64,000 nucleotides of DNA from Acinetobacter sp. ANC 4910 (GCF_004331035.1 NZ_SJNT01000004.1:124001-188000); one strand, 5' to 3'. Shown: positions 17,686 through 27,337, counted from the first letter of the stretch. The notes: generated by a model from the letters alone, not told the origin. Program-made: numbers and translations.

Positions 17686-18315
17686 ATGTCCGAGCAAATT
17701 TTCATTCCCGGTCCAGTGGGTCAAATTGAAGTTTTCGTTGATTATCCACAAGGCGAAGTGAAAGGATTCGCGGTAATTTGCCACCCTCACCCATTGCAAG
17801 GCGGCACGCCACAACATAAAGTTCCAGCACTTTTGGCTCAAATTTTAGCTGAAAATGGCTGTGTGGTTTATCGTCCAAGCTTCCGTGGCTCAGGTCAGAG
17901 TGAAGGTGTTCATGATGAAGGGCATGGTGAAACTGACGATGTATTAAAAGTTATTCATCATGCGCGTTTACAGCATGTTGGCTTACCTTTTTATGCGGGC
18001 GGCTTTAGCTTTGGTGCACATGTCATGGCAAAATGCTACGATGCTTTACCAAGTGAACTCAGATCTATTCAAACTATCTTGTGTGGTTTGCCGACTGCGA
18101 CTGTTGCAGGTGTTCGTCACTATCAAACTCCTGATCTTAAAGGCGATATTCTGTTTATTCACGGTGAAGCAGACGAAGTCACTTTACTTTCAGATATGAT
18201 TGCTTGGGCAAAGCCTCAGCGTCATTTGGTTACAGTTTTACCGGGTGCGAATCACTTCTTTACTGGGTATTTAAAACAGTTACGTATTGCGATTTCACGC
18301 TTCTTACTGGTTTAA
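17686..18315 (+). CDS. Alpha/beta hydrolase
   Basis: A 209-residue small serine hydrolase. Visible features are the oxyanion segment Cys-His-Pro-His-Pro-Leu-Gln-Gly-Gly, Arg-Gly-Ser-Gly-x-Ser-Glu-Gly, the nucleophile elbow Gly-Gly-Phe-Ser-Phe-Gly near residue 105, Asp in His-Gly-Glu-Ala-Asp-Glu near 158-160 and the catalytic His in Gly-Ala-Asn-His-Phe-Phe near 186. No signal peptide is present. The substrate is unknown; similar proteins are annotated as CocE/NonD-like hydrolases. Confidence 0.9.
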   Translation: MSEQIFIPGPVGQIEVFVDYPQGEVKGFAVICHPHPLQGGTPQHKVPALLAQILAENGCVVYRPSFRGSGQSEGVHDEGHGETDDVLKVIHHARLQHVGLPFYAGGFSFGAHVMAKCYDALPSELRSIQTILCGLPTATVAGVRHYQTPDLKGDILFIHGEADEVTLLSDMIAWAKPQRHLVTVLPGANHFFTGYLKQLRIAISRFLLV

Positions 18316-18326
18316 TCTGCAAATAT

Positions 18327-18369
18327 CAAGAAAGAAATCATTCCCTGTTGTCATGTGATTTCTTTCTTG
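18327..18369 (+). terminator. Hairpin after the alpha/beta hydrolase
   Basis: CAAGAAAGAAATCA and TGATTTCTTTCTTG form a perfect 14-bp stem with a 15-base loop. There is no T-run after it, so it may act as a 3'-end stabiliser rather than a classic terminator. Confidence 0.6.
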
Positions 18370-18554
18370 AACACCCCCACTTTGAATAAATAATTTTGAG
18401 CTCACACCAATAAATTCTTGGCGAGAACTTATATAAAATATTTATTTCGGTGGAGGGTTTGGCATTTTATGCACATCATTATTTAAATAATTAATTATAC
18501 AATCAATACTTTAGCTTTCCACTTTTAAATTTCAAAACTGCGGTCAACGATTCT

Positions 18555-18995
18555 ATGAAAACATTTTTTGGGGCAATTTTACTTGCTTTAGCCACTACAT
18601 CAAGCTTTGCACAGGATATTACTGGTACTTGGCACTTTATTGATGACAAAACGGGTGAGCCCAAAGCTCTGGTAAAAATTGAAAAGCAATCAAATAACAC
18701 TTACGCAGGAAAAGTCATCAAACTCACACCTAGAGCAGGTTATTCACCGAAAGAATTCTGTACCAATTGCCCACCACCGTTTACCAACAAACCTATTGTT
18801 GGCATGCAGGTAATCTCTGGTTTAAAAACTACAGATGAAATCAATTACAGCAACGGTAAAATTCTTGATCCTGTTTCTGGAAAGATGTATAGCTTAAAAG
18901 GCAAGGTGAGTGCGAATAGTAAAAAACTCTTTTTACGTGGCTATTTCGGTGTTTCCGCTGTAGGCCGTAGTCAAACTTGGTTACGTGTGGAATAA
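18555..18995 (+). CDS. DUF2147 domain-containing exported protein
   Basis: A 146-residue protein with a signal peptide (hydrophobic 4-18, Ser-Phe-Ala-Gln). The mature part starts Asp-Ile-Thr-Gly-Thr-Trp and ends Gly-Arg-Ser-Gln-Thr-Trp-Leu-Arg-Val, typical of DUF2147, a lipocalin-like beta-barrel family of unknown role. A Cys-Thr-Asn-Cys pair near residue 75 could form a disulphide or bind metal. It is transcribed alone. Confidence 0.87.
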   Translation: MKTFFGAILLALATTSSFAQDITGTWHFIDDKTGEPKALVKIEKQSNNTYAGKVIKLTPRAGYSPKEFCTNCPPPFTNKPIVGMQVISGLKTTDEINYSNGKILDPVSGKMYSLKGKVSANSKKLFLRGYFGVSAVGRSQTWLRVE

Positions 18996-19047
18996 AATCT
19001 ACATTCTTATTTTAATAATTTTTCCTTTTAATTCTTTTTTAAGCTCT

Positions 19048-19081
19048 ATCATTCATTCAGCGTATCTACTGAATGAATGAT
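19048..19081 (+). repeat. Perfect inverted repeat after the DUF2147 gene
   Basis: ATCATTCATTCAG and CTGAATGAATGAT form 13-base arms with an 8-base loop. A second weaker hairpin (AGCAGAG/CTCTGCT) follows at about 19091-19124. They lie between the convergent DUF2147 gene and the GNAT pseudogene and may act as a transcription barrier. Confidence 0.6.
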
Positions 19082-19140
19082 GATACATTTAGCAGAGCTT
19101 TTAAGTACTGAATGAAACTCTGCTTTCATCAACAAAATCT

Positions 19141-19600
19141 TTAAGCAACGTGCTGACTGATTTCATAAATCACAGCCATATATTTTCTTTGGGCCAAGTG
19201 CTTTATGATCTTACCAACCAAAGCTTCGGCAATTTTTCGACTCGCCCAGTTTTCTTCGGCTACAGGATAATATAGCTATCGTAACTCTAACTCTTCAAAC
19301 GCGAATTTAATCAAAGTTTCAACAGCCTCTCTTCCAAATTTATGTCCATGCTGCTGCTCTTTTACCCAAATTCCAACAGTCGGCGCTTCACTCTTTAGAC
19401 GATGTAGACCACATAACCTAATAAACTCGCGAGTGTTTTGATCTCTTATAACAAAAACCAATTCGTCCTGAGACTGCATCTTTTGTAACCATGACATCCA
19501 CACTTCGCGGAACTGTTCATCAGACTCTGGTACATCCCATGTCATAGCGAGCTAAACTGCGTGTGATTGCGGTATAACATCAAAAACATCTTGGATTGAA
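19141..19600 (-). pseudogene. GNAT acetyltransferase pseudogene
   Basis: The reading frame is a GNAT family N-acetyltransferase (RimJ/RimL-like): Met-Thr-Trp-Asp-Val-Pro, Glu-Phe-Ile-Arg-Leu-Cys-Gly-Leu, then the acetyl-CoA loop region Gly-His-Lys-Phe-Gly-Arg-Glu-Ala, and after a TAG at about 19275 the C-terminal Tyr-Pro-Val-Ala-Glu-Glu-Asn-Trp-Ala-Ser-Arg-Lys-Ile-Ala-Glu. A second in-frame TAG lies just before Met-Thr-Trp-Asp. The frame is otherwise maintained, so the decay is recent. The acetyl-CoA loop is imperfect (Gln-His-Gly-His-Lys-Phe-Gly). The intact middle part spans 19276-19545. Confidence 0.72.
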
Positions 19601-19691
19601 ACAGCAAAGTACTACCTTTTACAACTTAATTGGGTAAGCCGTATATGAGTTAAGCCGATCTATGATTGAGTTTGAGTGCTACTTTGTTCTC

Positions 19692-20066
19692 TCACTGCCA
19701 CTCAAACTCACTAAAGGTAGTGTCTTGCTTCAAGGTATTTTCAACAGCTTGTGCCAATTGATTCAATAAGCTTTGTTCCGTAATACGATCCAACCAATCC
19801 TGATCCTCGGTTGGATATGAGGTAATCTCACAAACCAAATGCCCTTCTTGATCTGAACTTTGACAGGTAATGGATAAAGGTAAAGCGTGATTATCTACAC
19901 TTACAGCAACATGATCACCACTTTGCGGCAAGGTATGAAATCCATATTGATTCAGCTTACCTACCAATAAATCTGCCACATATTCTTGGGTAATATGGCA
20001 TTGGTTATTTGCTTCCACGATATGTTGATGCTGCTCGTAATTGGCCGTGAATTGTAATTTTCGCAT
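19692..20066 (-). CDS. Hypothetical protein, 124 residues
   Basis: I do not recognise the family. The product is acidic, has no signal peptide or membrane segment, and contains two Cys. It starts Met-Arg-Lys-Leu-Gln-Phe-Thr-Ala-Asn-Tyr-Glu; an ATG six codons earlier (20084) is possible, but the inner ATG has an AGGTAG-like box at good distance. Codon use is like the neighbouring core genes, which argues for a real gene. It lies downstream of tyrA-aroA in reverse order, 116 bases before that gene's end. Confidence 0.6.
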   Translation of the reverse strand: MRKLQFTANYEQHQHIVEANNQCHITQEYVADLLVGKLNQYGFHTLPQSGDHVAVSVDNHALPLSITCQSSDQEGHLVCEITSYPTEDQDWLDRITEQSLLNQLAQAVENTLKQDTTFSEFEWQ

Positions 20067-20182
20067 AGCTCTACCTAAAGGCATTTTTGTTTTATGGTTT
20101 TAGCATAAGCAATAAAAACAAAACAGCCAAGCATTTGCTTGGCTGTTAAATCATAAATAACTGACTTGTTGAGTCATAACGC

Positions 20183-22429
20183 TTATTCAGTGACCTGAAT
20201 CGCTAAACCTGCTTGATTGCTTAGTTCAGTAAATGTCGGAAAACTAGTTGCAACAGTTTCTGTACCCATAATTTTAATCTCACCTGAACTACGTAAGCCA
20301 GCCATACTAAAGCTCATCGCAATACGGTGGTCATGATGGGATTCAATCTCACCGCCAGTGAAAATCGCTGACCAGTCACCAGATTTCCCTTTACCTTCAA
20401 TGATGATGCCATCTTCTGTCGGAGTACAGTCAATGCCCATAGTTTTTAAACCATCTGCCATGACTTGAATACGGTCAGATTCTTTCACACGCAATTCTGC
20501 TGCACCTGTAAGTACAGTTTGCCCTTCAGCACAAGCTGCAGCAATAAACAACGCTGGGAACTCATCAATCGCTAGTGGTACTTGGTCTTCAGGCATATGA
20601 ATACCTTTTAAAGTACGACTGCCACGAATACGAATATCTGCAATGGGTTCGCCACCTGCAATACGTTCATTTTCAACAGTGAGGTCAGCACCCATTTGCT
20701 TCAAAATTTCAATCACACCTGTACGCGTTGGGTTAATGCCTACAGCTTCTAGTATCACATCTGAACCTTCAGTAATTGCAGCACCAACCATAAAGAATGC
20801 AGCAGAAGAAATATCAGATGGCACCTGAATATCTGTACCAACCAACTTACCACCACCTTGCAGCAAAATATGATTACCTTCAGTTTTCACTTCATAACCA
20901 AAAGCACGCAACATACGCTCAGTATGGTCACGTGTTGGCTCTGGCTCAGTCACAGAAGTTTCACCTGCTGCCCATAAACCTGCCAATAGAATGCCTGATT
21001 TCACCTGAGCAGAAGCCATTGGTAAATCATAGTGAATGCCTTTTAAAGGCTGGCTACCAGTAATCGATACTGGCGGTGTACCACGCTCACCTGTGGTTTG
21101 AATTTGTGCCCCCATTTCACGTAACGGTTTCGCAATACGCTCCATTGGGCGTTTTGACAAAGAGGCATCACCCGTCATGACTGAATCAAATTTTTGTGCA
21201 GACAGCATCCCTGATAAAAGACGCATAGATGTGCCTGAGTTGCCCATATACAAGGCGCCCGCAGGTGCTTTTAGACCATGCATGCCAACGCCATGAATGG
21301 TCACTTCACCATTTTTAGGACCTTCAATACTCACACCCATATCTCGGAAGGCTTGTAACGTCGCTAAAGCATCTTCACCCTCAAGAAAACCTGTTACATG
21401 GGTCGTGCCTTCTGCAATCGCACCAAACATGATAGAGCGGTGAGACACAGACTTGTCTCCAGGCACGGTAAATTTACCTTGGAACGTCTTAGGGCCTGGC
21501 AAAATGGTAAATTGTTGTGTCACCTTATTTTTCTCCATCAGGGGTTTCTTGGCTAACATATGATTAAAATGTTGTCGCGCAGCTTGAGCATTGCCAAGCA
21601 AGCCCATTAAGGCTGGCGAATCTTCATCTTCAATCAGTTTTCTGAGTACAGCAAGTTGTTGTTCAAATCCATCTACAGCATTTAAAATGGCTTTTTTATT
21701 GGCAAAGAAAATGTCATGCCACATTTGTGGATCACTGGCCGCAATACGTGAGAAATCACGAAAACCACCCGCAGCATAACGGAATATATCCAAATTATCT
21801 GCTCGATTGGCCAATTGTTCGACCAAGTTAAAAGCCATCAAATGCGGTAAATGACTGGTATGCGCCAACACTTCATCGTGTTTTTCCACATCCATGCAAA
21901 TGACTTCTGCTTTTGCCGCTTGCCAAAGCATCATCAGTTTTTCAACCGCCCAAGGCGCACTGCTTGGAAGAGGCGTCAGAATGACTTTATGATGTGCAAA
22001 TAAATCGACTTTACCTGCATGTACGCCCGTATGTTCAGCCCCCGCAATTGGATGGCCTGGTACAAAACCAGCAGGCAGCGTTTCGCCAAAGACAGCTTTG
22101 GCTGCATCGACAACATTACCTTTGGTGCTTCCCACATCGGTAATGATGCAATTATCAGATAAATAAGGCTTAATCGTCGCTAAAGCTTTTTCAGTTGCTC
22201 GTACAGGCAAAGCAAGTACCACCAAATCAGCACCCTGAACAGCATTGACTGGATTACTAAAGCCCTCGGTAATTAAGCCTAAAGCTTTTGCATCTTCCAA
22301 GGTTTTGCTTGAACGCGTTGATGCGACAATTTGTTTCGCCAATTTTTCAGCAACTATTACACGAGCCAGACTTGAACCAATCAGGCCAAGTCCAATAAAT
22401 GCAACTTTTTCAAATAATGGCTGTGTCAT
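20183..22429 (-). CDS. tyrA-aroA: Fused prephenate dehydrogenase / EPSP synthase
   Basis: A 748-residue bifunctional enzyme. Residues 1 to about 295 form prephenate dehydrogenase (Gly-Leu-Gly-Leu-Ile-Gly-Ser-Ser NAD loop, Asp-Val-Gly-Ser-Thr-Lys, Gly-His-Pro-Ile-Ala-Gly), making 4-hydroxyphenylpyruvate for tyrosine. Residues about 310 to 748 form 3-phosphoshikimate 1-carboxyvinyltransferase (Pro-Gly-Asp-Lys-Ser-Val-Ser-His-Arg, Gly-Asn-Ser-Gly-Thr-Ser-Met-Arg-Leu, Leu-Arg-Val-Lys-Glu-Ser-Asp-Arg). This fusion is typical of Acinetobacter and Pseudomonas. pheA lies 178 bases upstream on the same strand, so the two probably share control. Both domains look intact. Confidence 0.96.
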   Translation of the reverse strand: MTQPLFEKVAFIGLGLIGSSLARVIVAEKLAKQIVASTRSSKTLEDAKALGLITEGFSNPVNAVQGADLVVLALPVRATEKALATIKPYLSDNCIITDVGSTKGNVVDAAKAVFGETLPAGFVPGHPIAGAEHTGVHAGKVDLFAHHKVILTPLPSSAPWAVEKLMMLWQAAKAEVICMDVEKHDEVLAHTSHLPHLMAFNLVEQLANRADNLDIFRYAAGGFRDFSRIAASDPQMWHDIFFANKKAILNAVDGFEQQLAVLRKLIEDEDSPALMGLLGNAQAARQHFNHMLAKKPLMEKNKVTQQFTILPGPKTFQGKFTVPGDKSVSHRSIMFGAIAEGTTHVTGFLEGEDALATLQAFRDMGVSIEGPKNGEVTIHGVGMHGLKAPAGALYMGNSGTSMRLLSGMLSAQKFDSVMTGDASLSKRPMERIAKPLREMGAQIQTTGERGTPPVSITGSQPLKGIHYDLPMASAQVKSGILLAGLWAAGETSVTEPEPTRDHTERMLRAFGYEVKTEGNHILLQGGGKLVGTDIQVPSDISSAAFFMVGAAITEGSDVILEAVGINPTRTGVIEILKQMGADLTVENERIAGGEPIADIRIRGSRTLKGIHMPEDQVPLAIDEFPALFIAAACAEGQTVLTGAAELRVKESDRIQVMADGLKTMGIDCTPTEDGIIIEGKGKSGDWSAIFTGGEIESHHDHRIAMSFSMAGLRSSGEIKIMGTETVATSFPTFTELSNQAGLAIQVTE

Positions 22430-22607
22430 CTTTTATGCTTTCGCCTCTAAACCCAACACTTTGGCAAGTGCATTTCAACGATATTGTCATGTCTAAGTTT
22501 GTTTAACTTAAAGATTTTTGCAAGCAGTCTCAACATATCAATACCTATTCCAAATTTTAGGTTAGATTCAATATGCGAGACAGCAACACCATCTTTTATG
22601 GCGAATG

Positions 22608-23717
22608 TTATAGCACAGCGATTGGATAAGAACCCAATACACGCACTTCTTTGACTAAAGGACGAATTTCTTCAATTGCCGCTTTCACATTTTCTTGTTC
22701 GATATGCCCTTCAAGGTCAATGAAGAACACATACGCCCATTTTTCTGGTAAAGCAGGACGTGTTTCAATACTGGTCAAACTAATTTGGTGTTTTGCAAAA
22801 GGTGCTAAGATTTCAAGTAATGCACCCGCGCGGTCATGTGCCGAAATCAATAAAGAGGTTTTGTCATTACCACTTTGTGGCACTTTTTCACGACCAATCA
22901 CCAAGAAACGTGTCGTATTTTCAGGATTATCTTCAATGTTACTGTGCAGAATTTCTAAATCATAAATACTTGCAGCAACATCAGATGCAATCGCAGCCGA
23001 ATGCCATTCATTACGAATACGGCGCGCCGCTTCTGCATTTGAATTGAGTGCAACACGTTCTACACCTGGATAATGTGCATCTAACCATTTACGGCACTGT
23101 GCCAAGGTTTGTTGATGTGCATAAATCTGCTTAATACTATCTTTGCGAGTATTTTCAGAAATTAAGAATTGATGATGAATACGCAGTTCCACTTCACCAA
23201 TCACATTGAGAGTAGATGATTTAAAACAGTCTAAAGTATGGTTTACGACCCCTTCAGATGAGTTTTCAACTGGCACCAAACCATAGTGGGCACTGCCTGC
23301 TTCAACTTCGCGGAATACTTCATCAATCGTTGGCAACGGGCGAACTACAGCATCCTGACCAAAATGTTTAAGTACAGCAGAATGTGTAAATGTTCCTACT
23401 GGCCCCAAGAAAGCAATACTTTGTGGAGCTTCTAAGGCTAAGCACGCTGACATAATTTCACGGAATAAACGCGCCATTGTTACATCGGACAAAGGACCTT
23501 CATTACGCTCCATCACATTACGCAGAACCTGTGCTTCACGTTCAGGACGGTAAAACATTGGATTCTCTTCAGAGGCAAACTTTGCTTTTGCTACTGCTTC
23601 GGCCAAGCGCGCGCGACGATTAATCAGTTGTTGAATCTGTTGATCGACAGAATCAATATCTTCGCGAATCTTGGTCAAGTCCAGAGAAGTCGTAGTGTTT
23701 TGATCGTCGTTGATCAT
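22608..23717 (-). CDS. pheA: Chorismate mutase / prephenate dehydratase (P-protein)
   Basis: A 369-residue bifunctional enzyme of phenylalanine synthesis. The N-terminal AroQ chorismate mutase has Ile-Arg-Glu-Asp-Ile-Asp-Ser-Val-Asp and Arg-Arg-Ala-Arg-Leu-Ala. Prephenate dehydratase begins near residue 98 with Ile-Ala-Phe-Leu-Gly-Pro-x-Gly-Thr-Phe-Thr and has Gly-Leu-Val-Pro-Val-Glu-Asn-Ser and Asn-Thr-Thr-Arg-Phe-Leu-Val. The C-terminal ACT domain carries Leu-Thr-Ser-Ile-Glu-Thr-Arg-Pro, which binds phenylalanine for feedback control. No leader peptide or attenuator was seen upstream. Confidence 0.95.
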   Translation of the reverse strand: MINDDQNTTTSLDLTKIREDIDSVDQQIQQLINRRARLAEAVAKAKFASEENPMFYRPEREAQVLRNVMERNEGPLSDVTMARLFREIMSACLALEAPQSIAFLGPVGTFTHSAVLKHFGQDAVVRPLPTIDEVFREVEAGSAHYGLVPVENSSEGVVNHTLDCFKSSTLNVIGEVELRIHHQFLISENTRKDSIKQIYAHQQTLAQCRKWLDAHYPGVERVALNSNAEAARRIRNEWHSAAIASDVAASIYDLEILHSNIEDNPENTTRFLVIGREKVPQSGNDKTSLLISAHDRAGALLEILAPFAKHQISLTSIETRPALPEKWAYVFFIDLEGHIEQENVKAAIEEIRPLVKEVRVLGSYPIAVL

Positions 23718-24142
23718 TGTTATTTCGCCCTTCGAAAACGTGAATGCCGACAGTATATCAAGACTTCAATTAAATGGTATGCAATAAACTTTGGATTTAC
23801 CTTGTTTTCAAGCCACTAGCCCGAAATATTTAAATGCTGAGTATAAAAGTGATGGACTAAATTTAAGATTTCAAGCTGAGCTACAAGATAATCAATATCT
23901 GGTTGATTCTGATGATGCGATTCTTAAACACTCTTCTTGATATTCTTGTAATTACAATCAATACACAAAATATTTGTTTGATATTTAAAACTGAATACCT
24001 CTAATTTTGAATCAAACTTATAAATAAAAACAAATTGTCTAGCACCTACCTCAATTGATCACAATTTAACCACAAATTAATATGATGTATTTCACAATTT
24101 GTCTGTTATTTTAATTTTAAAAATGCTATTCGGAGAATAACA
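23718..24142. other. Divergent gap pheA / DJ-1 gene
   Basis: About 425 AT-rich bases. A plus-strand frame stays open from about 23795 to a TGA at 23940 and ends with a protein-like stretch containing Asp-Gly-Leu-Asn-Leu-Arg-Phe-Gln-Ala-Glu-Leu, but it has no good start. It might be the remnant of a lost gene. Otherwise only promoters are expected here. Confidence 0.4.
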
Positions 24143-24661
24143 ATGCCAAAAAGAATTGCAGTTTTAGTCACACATGACTTTGAAGACATGGAATATGTCG
24201 AACCCGTTGAAGCCTTTCGTGCCGCGAGCCATAGTGTAATTAATATTGAAAACAAAGCAGGCAATATTGTTTATGGAAAAAAACGCCGATATTCCGTCAC
24301 TATTGATTTAAGCATTGATGATGTGACAGTCCATGAATTTGATGCCTTGCTTATTCCTGGTGGCTATTCACCAGATAATTTAAGGGCAGATGAACGCTAT
24401 GTCGATTTTGTCCGCCGCTTTGCCAATGCACAAAAACCGATCATGAGTATTTGTCATGGTCCACAATTACTGATTAACGCAGGCGTGGTAAAAGGTCGAC
24501 GTATGACCACCATGAAATCTGTTATTGTTGATTTGCTTAATGCAGGTGCGGTGTTTTATGACGAAGCTGTGGTAAATGACAATAATTTGTATATTTCTTC
24601 GCGTTCCCCAGAAGATCTACCCGCCTTTATTCGCGAAAGTTTGACTGTACTTAAACTTTAA
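24143..24661 (+). CDS. DJ-1/PfpI family protein
   Basis: A 172-residue protein of the YhbO/PfpI group. The nucleophile Cys is in Ser-Ile-Cys-His-Gly-Pro-Gln near residue 104, with the conserved Glu in Asp-Met-Glu-Tyr-Val-Glu-Pro near 13-18 and Pro-Gly-Gly-Tyr-Ser-Pro-Asp near 74. Members are stress proteins with reported deglycase or protease activity; the physiological role is debated. GGAGAA precedes the ATG. A terminator follows. Confidence 0.88.
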   Translation: MPKRIAVLVTHDFEDMEYVEPVEAFRAASHSVINIENKAGNIVYGKKRRYSVTIDLSIDDVTVHEFDALLIPGGYSPDNLRADERYVDFVRRFANAQKPIMSICHGPQLLINAGVVKGRRMTTMKSVIVDLLNAGAVFYDEAVVNDNNLYISSRSPEDLPAFIRESLTVLKL

Positions 24662-24664
24662 GTC

Positions 24665-24687
24665 AAAAAGAGCCTTTCGGCTCTTTT
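24665..24687 (+). terminator. Bidirectional terminator, DJ-1 gene / acyl-CoA dehydrogenase
   Basis: AAAAAGAGCC-TTTC-GGCTCTTTT forms a short strong stem between convergent genes. Confidence 0.88.
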
Positions 24688-24693
24688 ATATTA

Positions 24694-25839
24694 TTAGCGG
24701 CCAAGCATTCCACGCGCGACAATTTCTTTCATAATTTCATTGGTTCCGCCATAAATCCGCTGAATTCGAGCATCGACATAGAAGCGGGAAATTGGATATT
24801 CCGTCATATAACCATAGCCACCAAATAATTGTAGTAATTGATCTGCAACTTTCATTTGCATGTCGGTTGAAAAACTTTTTAATGCTGCGGCTGTTTCTAC
24901 ATCAAGTTTACCTTGCATATAAAGTTCTAAATTTTGGTTATAAAAGGCTGCTGTTGCCAGTTCATCAATTTTTGCCTGTGCCAGTACAAAACGCGTGTTT
25001 TGAAATTGACCAATCTTTTGTCCAAAGGCCTGACGTTCTTGTACATATTGCGTGGTCACATCCAGTGCCCCACGAATAGCACCTAAAGCCGTCGCGGCAA
25101 TCGCTGTTCTTTCACGCGGTAACTCTTGCATCAGATAGTTAAATCCATGTCCAGCCTGACCCAATAACTGATCCTTAGGTACTTGCACATTATCAAAAAA
25201 TAATTCTGAGGTATCTTGAGAATGCAACCCGATCTTGTCTAAATTGGTTCCTTTCTTAAATCCATCTAAATGGGTATCTAATAAAAGCAATGACACCCCT
25301 TTAGCACGTGCTTGCGGATCCGTTTTCACTGCAAGGACCACGAGGTCAGCATGTTGTCCATTTGAAATAAAAGTTTTCGAACCATTCAGCACATAATGAT
25401 TGTCTTGCAAAATTGCAGTGCTACGAATTGCTTGTAAATCTGATCCAGCACCGGGCTCAGTCATCCCAATCGCACCCACGACTTCGCCAGTAACCATTTT
25501 CGGCAACCAATATTGTTTTTGCTGTTCTGTTCCAATATGCAAAATATAAGGTGCAGCAATTTCAGAATGACATGAAATTGCGGTAGAAAGTGCCCCATAT
25601 CCTGCACGAGCAGACTCTTCCACCAACATTAAAGAATAATGGGTAGACACACCATAGCCACCATATTGCTCAGGCACATCTACACACAAAAAGCCATTTT
25701 CACCCAATTTATTCCATACTGTGCGCGGCATAATGCCTTCACGTTCCCATTGGTCATAATCTGGGGCAACATGCTCTTGCATAAAGCGCTTAAAATTATC
25801 TTTAAAAAGTTCTAAATCTGCATCGTGAGCTAACATCAT
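24694..25839 (-). CDS. Acyl-CoA dehydrogenase
   Basis: A 381-residue FAD enzyme that oxidises acyl-CoA to enoyl-CoA. Visible blocks are Gly-Ala-Ile-Gly-Met-Thr-Glu-Pro-Gly-Ala-Gly-Ser-Asp, Ile-Ser-Asn-Gly, Arg-Glu-Arg-Thr-Ala-Ile-Ala, Arg-Gln-Ala-Phe-Gly, Gln-Leu-Phe-Gly-Gly-Tyr-Gly-Tyr and the C-terminal catalytic-Glu segment Gly-Gly-Thr-Asn-Glu-Ile-Met-Lys-Glu. It looks like a long- or medium-chain or branched-chain type; the substrate cannot be told. Two consecutive ATG codons start the frame after AAGGAAGA; the second fits the ribosome-binding distance better. No electron-transfer or enoyl-CoA genes are adjacent. Confidence 0.92.
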   Translation of the reverse strand: MMLAHDADLELFKDNFKRFMQEHVAPDYDQWEREGIMPRTVWNKLGENGFLCVDVPEQYGGYGVSTHYSLMLVEESARAGYGALSTAISCHSEIAAPYILHIGTEQQKQYWLPKMVTGEVVGAIGMTEPGAGSDLQAIRSTAILQDNHYVLNGSKTFISNGQHADLVVLAVKTDPQARAKGVSLLLLDTHLDGFKKGTNLDKIGLHSQDTSELFFDNVQVPKDQLLGQAGHGFNYLMQELPRERTAIAATALGAIRGALDVTTQYVQERQAFGQKIGQFQNTRFVLAQAKIDELATAAFYNQNLELYMQGKLDVETAAALKSFSTDMQMKVADQLLQLFGGYGYMTEYPISRFYVDARIQRIYGGTNEIMKEIVARGMLGR

Positions 25840-25950
25840 TCTTCCTTTGTTGTTTTAAATTTTACGTGTTGCCATGCTAGGCAATTTACTTGTTGTCGTC
25901 ATGTACATGTTATGTCTTATTTACAGCAATCAGGTCAACGCTATAGCCAT

Positions 25951-25977
25951 AAAAAAAAGGAAGCCGCAGCTTCCTTT
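25951..25977 (-). terminator. Terminator of dctA
   Basis: GGAAGC and GCTTCC around a 4-base loop, followed on the minus strand by eight T. Confidence 0.85.
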
Positions 25978-25990
25978 AAATGATTCACAA

Positions 25991-27337
25991 TTAAGCGTGA
26001 GATGGATTATTTTCTTCTAGCATAAGCTTATCCACTTCTTCAGGATTCGCTAAAGCAAAGTCTAGTCGGTCTTTGTCTAATTGACCCACCCATTTTGCAA
26101 CCACAATTGTTGCCAATGAGTTACCCACCAAGTTGGTCAATGCACGTGCTTCAGACATGAAACGGTCAATACCTAAAATTAAGGCCAAACCAGCAACAGG
26201 AATATGACCTACCGCAGACAAAGTTGCCGCCATCACAATAAAGCCTGAACCCGTTACACCCGCAGCACCTTTAGAAGAAATCAACAACACCAATAACAAA
26301 GTAATTTGATGTGAAATATCTAATTGAGTATTGGTTGCTTGAGCAATAAAGACCGCAGCCATGGTTAAGTAAATTGAAGTACCATCTAAGTTAAATGAAT
26401 AACCTGTTGGAATCACGAGACCCACTACAGATTTTTCACAACCTGCAATTTCAAGTTTCTTCAACATACGTGGCAATACAGATTCTGACGATGATGTTCC
26501 TAAAACAATCAATAATTCTTCACGAATCATACGAATCATTTTAAGGATACTGAAACCACAAAAACGGCTGATTGAACCCAGTACAATAAAGATGAACAAT
26601 AAACAGGTAATATAGAAGCAGATAATTAACTGAGCCAATTGCGCTAAGCTACCAATACCATATTTACCAATGGTAAATGCCATTGCACCAAAAGCACCAA
26701 TAGGCGCAAGCTTCATAATCATATTTACAATATTGAAGAAGACATGCGAAATTTGGTCAATCAGCTTAAGAACTGGCTTACCAGAATCACCTAATTTATG
26801 TAGTGCGAATCCAAATAAAATAGCGAATAACAATACTTGAAGAATTTCACCTTCAGCAAAGGCACCCACCACAGTATGTGGGATGATATTCATTAAGAAA
26901 TCGACAGTGCTTTGTGACTGACCTGATTCTACATATTTAGAAATACCCGATACATCTAAAGATGCAGGGTCAATATTCATGCCTACACCTGGTTTGGCAA
27001 TGTTAATTACCAATAAACCAATGAGTAAGGCAATAGTAGAAACGATTTCAAAATAAAGGAGAGCAATACCACCCGTTTTACCCACTGATTTCATGCTTTC
27101 CATGCCAGCAATACCGCTAACAACTGTACAGAAAATCACTGGGGCGATGATCATTTTAATCAATCGGATAAATGCATCACCTAAAGGTTTCAGCTGTTCG
27201 CCTAAACCTGGGACATATTGTTCAGCACCATTTACAATCTGGGTTCCACTTGGAGAGAAATGACCAACCAGAATACCTGCAATGATGGCAACAATCACTT
27301 GGAAATACAGTGATTTATAGATGGGTTTTTTAGCCAT
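25991..27337 (-). CDS. dctA: C4-dicarboxylate/H+ symporter DctA
   Basis: A 448-residue inner-membrane transporter of the DAACS family, which imports succinate, fumarate and malate with cations. It is closely similar to E. coli DctA as I remember it: Ser-Leu-Tyr-Phe-Gln-Val near the start, Lys-Met-Ile-Ile-Ala-Pro-Val-Ile-Phe, the serine-rich Leu-Gly-Thr-Ser-Ser-Ser-Glu-Ser, [10 protein letters not shown] and [10 protein letters not shown]. About eight membrane segments and two re-entrant loops are expected. The frame is open 14 codons further up, but the ATG at 27337 gives the conserved N-terminus. Two inverted repeats sit upstream. Confidence 0.92.
   Translation of the reverse strand: MAKKPIYKSLYFQVIVAIIAGILVGHFSPSGTQIVNGAEQYVPGLGEQLKPLGDAFIRLIKMIIAPVIFCTVVSGIAGMESMKSVGKTGGIALLYFEIVSTIALLIGLLVINIAKPGVGMNIDPASLDVSGISKYVESGQSQSTVDFLMNIIPHTVVGAFAEGEILQVLLFAILFGFALHKLGDSGKPVLKLIDQISHVFFNIVNMIMKLAPIGAFGAMAFTIGKYGIGSLAQLAQLIICFYITCLLFIFIVLGSISRFCGFSILKMIRMIREELLIVLGTSSSESVLPRMLKKLEIAGCEKSVVGLVIPTGYSFNLDGTSIYLTMAAVFIAQATNTQLDISHQITLLLVLLISSKGAAGVTGSGFIVMAATLSAVGHIPVAGLALILGIDRFMSEARALTNLVGNSLATIVVAKWVGQLDKDRLDFALANPEEVDKLMLEENNPSHA

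Noticed and set aside
18452-18517. Minus-strand tail with Asn-Pro-Pro-Pro-Lys before a stop, between the hydrolase and DUF2147 genes
   Set aside because: Only about 22 codons without a start; too short to call.
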